Positions 59,692 to 64,000 of a stretch of DNA of 64,000 nt are shown here, one piece after another (position 1 is the stretch's first letter; each line of letters opens with the position of its first letter). Location of the stretch: the NCBI RefSeq assembly GCF_014650775.1, contig NZ_BMVP01000001.1, positions 558,001-622,000 of the forward strand, given 5' to 3'. The translations under genes and the position numbers were made by a program. Source of the DNA: Streptomyces cirratus (GTDB lineage Bacteria; Actinomycetota; Actinomycetes; Streptomycetales; Streptomycetaceae). Below the pieces are notes generated by a model. It ran no database searches, was not told the DNA's origin, and was given only the letters and a program-made list of their open reading frames with translations.

Positions 59692-60333
59692 ATGAACGAG
59701 CAGACCCGACCGATGGGCGAGCAGAGCCGTAGGACCGTCGTCTCGTACCCGTCCTACCAGGAAGCCGAGCGCGCCGTCGACCACCTCTCCGACCAGGGGT
59801 TCCCGGTGGAGCGGGTGGCCATCATCGGCCAGGACCTCCAACTGGTCGAACAGGTGATCGGACGCATGGGGTACGGCGAGGCCGCGCTGCACGGAGCGGC
59901 GAGCGGCGCGCTGCCCGGCGCGCTCATCGGCTGGATCTTCGGGCTGCTGAACTGGCTGGACCCGGTGATCTCGAGCCTGGTCCTCGCCCTCTACGGGCTG
60001 ATCTTCGGCGCGATCGTGGGCGCCCTGCTCGGCCTGCTGCTGTACGCGGCACGCGGCCACCAGCGGGACTTCACCTCGGTCCGCTCCCTGCAGCCCACCC
60101 GCTACGACGTCACGGCGGACGAGGAGGTCGCCGACGAGGCGGCCCGGCTGCTCGCCGCACTGGACGGCGGGGCAGCCGCCCCCCACGGGACCGGGCCCGG
60201 CCAGAGCGCCCCCCGCCAGACCACCCCCCGCGAAACGGAGCCGCGCAAGACCGAGCCGAGCGAAACCGCCGATCCCCGCGAGAGCGAGCCGCGCGAGAGC
60301 GGTCGTCCGCACGGCGGATCCGCCCCCACCTGA
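59692..60333 (+). CDS. General stress protein with paired membrane helices
   Basis: A 213-residue protein: an N-terminal alpha/beta domain (about 14-60, [20 protein letters not shown] and [17 protein letters not shown]) of the general stress protein 17M-like type, two glycine-rich helices at about 66-85 and 93-120, then a helical stretch and a Thr/Glu/Pro/Arg-rich disordered tail with repeated ETEPR-like motifs. Such proteins are induced by general stress, but their action is unknown. It precedes dnaK by 82 bp on the same strand and may be cotranscribed with the chaperone genes. Confidence 0.85.
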   Translation: MNEQTRPMGEQSRRTVVSYPSYQEAERAVDHLSDQGFPVERVAIIGQDLQLVEQVIGRMGYGEAALHGAASGALPGALIGWIFGLLNWLDPVISSLVLALYGLIFGAIVGALLGLLLYAARGHQRDFTSVRSLQPTRYDVTADEEVADEAARLLAALDGGAAAPHGTGPGQSAPRQTTPRETEPRKTEPSETADPRESEPRESGRPHGGSAPT

Positions 60334-60415
60334 ACGAGCGCGGAGAACCAGGCCGGCGAACGGGCGGCGAAGGACGCCCACGGACGCCGGCCCGCACCGC
60401 GGAAGGAGTCCCCTC

Positions 60416-62332
60416 ATGGCCAAGGCAGTCGGAATCGACCTCGGTACCACGAATTCGGTAATCGCCGTCTGGGAGGGCGGGGAGCCGACGGTCATACCCA
60501 ACAGCGAGGGCAACCGCACGACCCCGTCCGTGGTGGCCTTCACCGACACCGGTGAGCGCCTGGTGGGCCAGCTCGCCCGGCGCCAGGCGATCCTCAACCC
60601 CAAGGGCACCATCTACTCGGCCAAGCGGTTCATCGGCCGGCGCTTCGACGAGATCTCCGAGGAGGCCAAGGCAGTCGGGTACGACGTCGTCGAGGGCGAG
60701 GGCGGCGCTGCCCGCTTCAAGGTGCGCGACAAGCTCCACGCACCCGAGGAGATCAGCGCCCAGGTGCTGCGCAAGCTGGCCGACGACGCCTCCAAGCAGC
60801 TGGGGGAAAAGGTCACCGAGGCGGTCATCACGGTGCCCGCCTACTTCAACGACGCCCAGCGCACCGCCACCCGGGACGCCGGGCGGATAGCCGGCCTGGA
60901 AGTGCTGCGCATCATCAACGAGCCGACCGCGGCCGCCCTGGCCTACGGGATGGACAAGAAGGAACACGAGACGGTGCTCGTCTTCGACCTGGGCGGCGGC
61001 ACCTTCGACGTGAGCATCCTGGACGTCGGCGACGGCGTGGTCGAGGTGCGGTCCACCGCCGGCGACAGCCATCTGGGCGGCGACGACTTCGACCGCCGCC
61101 TGGTGGACCACCTCGCGGACGGCTTCCAGAAGGACAACGGCATCGACCTGCGCAAGGACCCGCAGGCACTGCAACGCCTCTTCGAAGCCGCCGAGAAGGC
61201 CAAGACCGAGCTCAGTTCGGTGACGCAGACGCAGGTCAGCCTGCCGTTCATCACCGCCGACGCGTCCGGGCCCAAGCATCTGACCACGACGATCATGCGG
61301 TCCACCTTCGAGCAGATCACCGGCGACCTGGTCGAGCGCTGCCTCGGCCCGGTCGAGCAGGCCATGGGCGACGCGAAGGTCGGCGAGAACGACATCGACG
61401 AGGTCATCCTCGTCGGTGGTTCCACCCGCATCCCCGCCGTCCAGGCGCTGGTGCGGCGGCTGACCGGCGGCAAGGACCCGAACATGAGCGTCAACCCCGA
61501 CGAGGTCGTGGCCATGGGCGCCGCGATCCAGGCCGGGGTCCTCAAGGGCGAGGTCAAGGACGTCCTGCTGCTGGACGTGACGCCGCTGTCGCTCGGAGTC
61601 GAGACGCGCGGCGGCGTGATGACGAAGATCATCGAGCGGAACACCACCATCCCGGTGCGCCGTACCGAGACCTTCAGTACGGCCGTCGACAACCAGCCCG
61701 CCGTCGATGTGGTCGTCCTCCAGGGCGAGCGCGAACTGGCCGCCGACAACCGGGTCCTCGGCCGCTTCCAGCTCACCGACATCCGCCCGGCCCCGCGGGG
61801 AGAGCCGCAGATCGAGGTCATCTTCGACATCGACGCGAACGGAATCCTCAACGTCACCGCGCGGGACAAGGACACCGGCAAGGAGCAGAGCATCACCATC
61901 AGCGAGAGCTCCAACCTGGACCGCGGCGAGGTCGAGCGCATGGTCGAGGAGGCCGAGCGAAACCGGAACCAGGACCAGGCGCTGCGCGAGGCGGTCGACG
62001 CCCGCAACGAACTGGACGCCATCGCCTACCAGGTCGAGAAGCGGCTGAGCGAGATGGGCGATGCCGCGCCCGCACACGAGAAGGCCCGCGCCGACATGCT
62101 GGTGGCCGAGGCCCGCGAGGCGGTCAAGAACGAGGCCGGTGTGGACAAGGTCAGGCCCCTGGCCTCCGAACTCCAGCAGGTCTTCGCGGGACTGGCGGCA
62201 CACCAGGCCGGAGCCCCCGCGGGCGGCCCGTCGGACGCCGGATCACCGAACGGATCCGGGCCCGCCGGCTCCGAGCCGGGCGGTGCCGGTGGCGACGACG
62301 ACGTGATCGACGCCGAGTTCGACAAGGGCTGA
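60416..62332 (+). CDS. dnaK: Hsp70 chaperone, second dnaK-type copy
   Basis: A 638-residue Hsp70. The ATPase domain has the phosphate loops [19 protein letters not shown] (N-terminus) and [19 protein letters not shown] (about 186-204). The linker is [13 protein letters not shown] at about 383-395, followed by the substrate-binding domain and a lid ending in an Asp/Glu tail ([12 protein letters not shown]). It is full length and looks active. GGAAGGAG precedes the ATG. It starts dnaK-grpE-dnaJ-cbpM. No HspR (HAIR) or CIRCE element is seen upstream, unlike the main Streptomyces dnaK operon, suggesting a second, differently regulated copy. Confidence 0.95.
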   Translation: MAKAVGIDLGTTNSVIAVWEGGEPTVIPNSEGNRTTPSVVAFTDTGERLVGQLARRQAILNPKGTIYSAKRFIGRRFDEISEEAKAVGYDVVEGEGGAARFKVRDKLHAPEEISAQVLRKLADDASKQLGEKVTEAVITVPAYFNDAQRTATRDAGRIAGLEVLRIINEPTAAALAYGMDKKEHETVLVFDLGGGTFDVSILDVGDGVVEVRSTAGDSHLGGDDFDRRLVDHLADGFQKDNGIDLRKDPQALQRLFEAAEKAKTELSSVTQTQVSLPFITADASGPKHLTTTIMRSTFEQITGDLVERCLGPVEQAMGDAKVGENDIDEVILVGGSTRIPAVQALVRRLTGGKDPNMSVNPDEVVAMGAAIQAGVLKGEVKDVLLLDVTPLSLGVETRGGVMTKIIERNTTIPVRRTETFSTAVDNQPAVDVVVLQGERELAADNRVLGRFQLTDIRPAPRGEPQIEVIFDIDANGILNVTARDKDTGKEQSITISESSNLDRGEVERMVEEAERNRNQDQALREAVDARNELDAIAYQVEKRLSEMGDAAPAHEKARADMLVAEAREAVKNEAGVDKVRPLASELQQVFAGLAAHQAGAPAGGPSDAGSPNGSGPAGSEPGGAGGDDDVIDAEFDKG

Positions 62333-62342
62333 GGTGCCCGCC

Positions 62343-62921
62343 ATGCCGACCGAGCCCCAGGCACCCGATCCGACGCCGGAAGGCGCCGTGCAGCCGCCGC
62401 GCGGGGACCTGCCCCCGGCCGGGCCGCCGGCCGACGGGGCCGCACCGGGCCCGGACGCGGCCACCGGTCCCGCCGGGCCCGACGACGAGTACACGCAGGC
62501 GTTGAAGGACCTGGAGGACCGCTGGCGCCGCGCCCTGGCCGACCTCGACAACCTGCGCAAACGCCATGCCAGGGAGCTGGAGCGGGAACGCGCGGCCGAA
62601 AGGGCGCGCACCGCCGCGGCGTTCCTGCAGGTCATCGACAACCTCGAACTCGCCCTCAGCCACGCGACCGCCGACCCCGGGGCGATCGTCGAGGGCGTCC
62701 AGGCCGTGCGCGACCAGGCCGTGGACGTCCTCGAACGCCTCGGCTACCCGCGCGACGCCGAGACGGGAGTGCCTTTCGACCCCACCCGGCACGAGGTCGT
62801 CGGCGTCGTCCAGGACCCCGGCGCGGAACCGAACACCGTGGTCCAGGTCGTCCGCCCCGGCTACGGCCGGCCGGACCGGCAGCTGCGGCCGGCAGCCGTG
62901 ACCGTGGCGAAGCGGGAGTGA
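62343..62921 (+). CDS. grpE: GrpE nucleotide-exchange factor
   Basis: A 192-residue GrpE that releases ADP from DnaK. A Pro/Ala-rich disordered start (1-50) is followed by a long coiled coil (about 50-110, WRRALADLDNLRKRHARELE) and the C-terminal beta-domain (GVPFDPTRHEVVGVVQD, then NTVVQVVRPGYGRPDRQLRPAAVTVAK). ATG 62343 has GAGGTG at 7 bp; an upstream GTG at 62334 is less likely. It begins 11 bp after dnaK, so the genes are cotranscribed. Confidence 0.95.
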   Translation: MPTEPQAPDPTPEGAVQPPRGDLPPAGPPADGAAPGPDAATGPAGPDDEYTQALKDLEDRWRRALADLDNLRKRHARELERERAAERARTAAAFLQVIDNLELALSHATADPGAIVEGVQAVRDQAVDVLERLGYPRDAETGVPFDPTRHEVVGVVQDPGAEPNTVVQVVRPGYGRPDRQLRPAAVTVAKRE

Positions 62922-62927
62922 GCGGCG

Positions 62928-63881
62928 ATGGCACGCGACTTCTACGAGGTCCTCGGCGTCCCCCGCAACGCAGACCGGGACGAGATCCAGCGGGCCTACC
63001 GCGCCCTGGCCCGCAAGTACCACCCCGACGTCAACAAGGACCCCGGGGCGGAGAACCGGTTCAAGGAGGTCAACGAGGCGTTCAGCGTGCTGTCCGACCC
63101 CGGGCAGCGGGCGCGCTACGACCGGTTCGGCGAGGACTTCCGGAAGGTCCCCGAGGACTGGGAGGAACGGGTCGGTGCCGGCGCGGGAGGCGGCGGCTCC
63201 CGCTGGTCCTCCGGCGCGGGCGGTCCCCGCGTGCGGTACGGCACCACCGGCTTCGGCGGTCAGGACGCAGCAGGCGCCGAAGGGGTCGACTTCGAGGACC
63301 TGTTCGGCTCGTTCTTCGGCGGCGGCGGGCGCATGCGCGTCCCCGGGGCCGACCAGGAGGCCGAACTGCCGCTCACCGTCGAGGAGGCGTACCGCGGCGG
63401 CCGCCGGACCGTCACCCTCGCCGGGCCGTCCGGGCAGCGTCGCTACGAGGTCGACGTGCCGCCCGGGACCACGGACGGGCAGCGCATCCGGCTCGCGGGC
63501 GAGGGCGGCCGCAGCAACGGCGACGCCCCCGCGGGAGACCTGTACCTGCGGGTGCGGATCCAACCGCACCCCCGGTTCCGCCTCGACGGCCGGGACGTCC
63601 ACGTGCAGCTTCCGGTCACCCCCTGGGAGGCCGCGCTGGGTGCGAACGTGCCCGTGCCCACTCCGAGCGGCGCCACGGCGAAGGTGAACGTGCCCGCGGG
63701 GTCCTCCAGCGGCCGCCGGCTGCGGCTGCGCGGCGAGGGCATGCCCGGGCGGCGCGGCGCGAACGGCGACCTGTACGCCGAGCTCCGCATCATGGTGCCG
63801 CCCCGGCTCGGCGACCGGGAGCGGGAGCTGTTCGAGGAACTCGCCACCGTCTCCTCGTTCGACCCCAGGAGGACCCGATGA
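62928..63881 (+). CDS. DnaJ-type co-chaperone without zinc domain (CbpA-like)
   Basis: A 317-residue J-protein. The J domain spans 1-68 ([20 protein letters not shown], with the HPD motif in YHPDVNK). A Gly-rich linker with FGGGGR and EDLFGSFF follows, then two C-terminal substrate-binding domains, with no Cys-rich zinc repeats. It belongs to the CbpA-like class B J-proteins. It stimulates DnaK ATPase activity. It starts 7 bp after grpE and its stop overlaps the next start (ATGA), so the four genes form a tight operon. Confidence 0.94.
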   Translation: MARDFYEVLGVPRNADRDEIQRAYRALARKYHPDVNKDPGAENRFKEVNEAFSVLSDPGQRARYDRFGEDFRKVPEDWEERVGAGAGGGGSRWSSGAGGPRVRYGTTGFGGQDAAGAEGVDFEDLFGSFFGGGGRMRVPGADQEAELPLTVEEAYRGGRRTVTLAGPSGQRRYEVDVPPGTTDGQRIRLAGEGGRSNGDAPAGDLYLRVRIQPHPRFRLDGRDVHVQLPVTPWEAALGANVPVPTPSGATAKVNVPAGSSSGRRLRLRGEGMPGRRGANGDLYAELRIMVPPRLGDRERELFEELATVSSFDPRRTR

Positions 63882-64000
63882 GAGACCGCCCGCCCAATAC
63901 GGGCCGGCCGCCGGAGCGGACGGCCCCGGTGACGGCGCGCGTGCAGTACGCGATCGTGCCCGTGCCCAGGCTCTCCCTGGACACCGTGGCCCGCCGCTCC
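63878..64000 (+). CDS. Chaperone modulator CbpM-like, partial
   Basis: 41 residues are visible before the window ends ([20 protein letters not shown]...). The last visible block, [18 protein letters not shown], is the beginning of the MerR-like helix-turn-helix of CbpM proteins, which bind the J domain of CbpA and inhibit it. The gene follows cbpA in many genomes. The start overlaps the dnaJ-like stop (ATGA). The assignment rests on context plus this short match. Confidence 0.75.
   Translation, partial: MRDRPPNTGRPPERTAPVTARVQYAIVPVPRLSLDTVARRS

Noticed and set aside
1..64000. CRISPR array or cas genes
   Set aside because: The tandem repeats found have no unique spacers of constant length, and no cas-like protein was recognised.

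Overview
The window is about 72% G+C by eye, has strong third-position GC bias and GTG/ATG starts, and carries the conserved fabD-fabH-acpP-fabF cluster behind a FasR-type regulator, an aceE-type pyruvate dehydrogenase, TerD paralogues and an Mbl-like MreB paralogue. Together these point to a Streptomyces chromosome (or a very close relative), in the core rather than the arms. No phage, CRISPR array or biosynthetic gene cluster is seen.

Layout. 0.1-5.4 kb: small membrane or secreted genes (including a protein I assign to the TRADD-N-associated membrane domain) interrupted by a 2.8-kb mobile element at 1615-4399. That element has 36-bp terminal inverted repeats and a TAA target duplication. 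It carries a broken IS5-family transposase plus two passenger genes, a flavin monooxygenase and a divergent TetR regulator. A tRNA-Val(UAC) follows. 5.5-17.6 kb: a tellurium-resistance-type (Ter) stress region. Four minus-strand genes (HpcH-like lyase, a PRTase-TRSP-StiP fusion, HAD hydrolase, O-methyltransferase) are joined by 4-bp stop/start overlaps, followed by a TerD with a proline-rich tail, a Ter-region accessory protein, a DUF475/TerC-like membrane protein and two classical TerD genes. 17.6-25.8 kb: peroxiredoxin, DUF3052, aceE, a K+ channel, a secreted I36-type inhibitor, and an MFS pump with a divergent TetR. 26-31.3 kb: exported alpha/beta hydrolase, DUF4429, MerR-AKR operon, serine hydrolase, pirin. 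31.4-36.9 kb: fasR and the fatty acid synthase cluster, then DUF3145. 37-47.3 kb: SGNH hydrolase, GH3 glycosidase with TetR, amidohydrolase, EI24-type membrane protein, Ohr, NADP oxidoreductase with divergent MarR, and two uncharacterised genes. 47.4-57.6 kb: lipase, Mbl, a GAF kinase with a damaged ATPase domain, Lrp/LysE pair, fused acyl-CoA carboxyltransferase, MFS, and a YbdK-type glutamate-cysteine ligase. 57.7-64 kb: a PucR/CdaR-type regulator and a stress island (general stress protein, dnaK, grpE, zinc-less dnaJ, cbpM-like) running off the end.

Themes. (1) The best-supported unusual object is the transposon with cargo: the empty site can be rebuilt exactly and restores the TAG stop codon of the DUF4352 gene. 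(2) Short GC-rich minisatellites (5, 15, 15, 16, 24, 29 and 56 bp units) are unusually frequent in intergenic gaps and at gene ends, and an imperfect palindromic 147-bp element sits in frame inside a LysE exporter. (3) Several divergent regulator/target pairs have readable operators (TetR/monooxygenase, TetR/MFS, MerR with a 19-bp spacer, MarR/oxidoreductase). Family names are assigned from motifs and recall; no database search was run.
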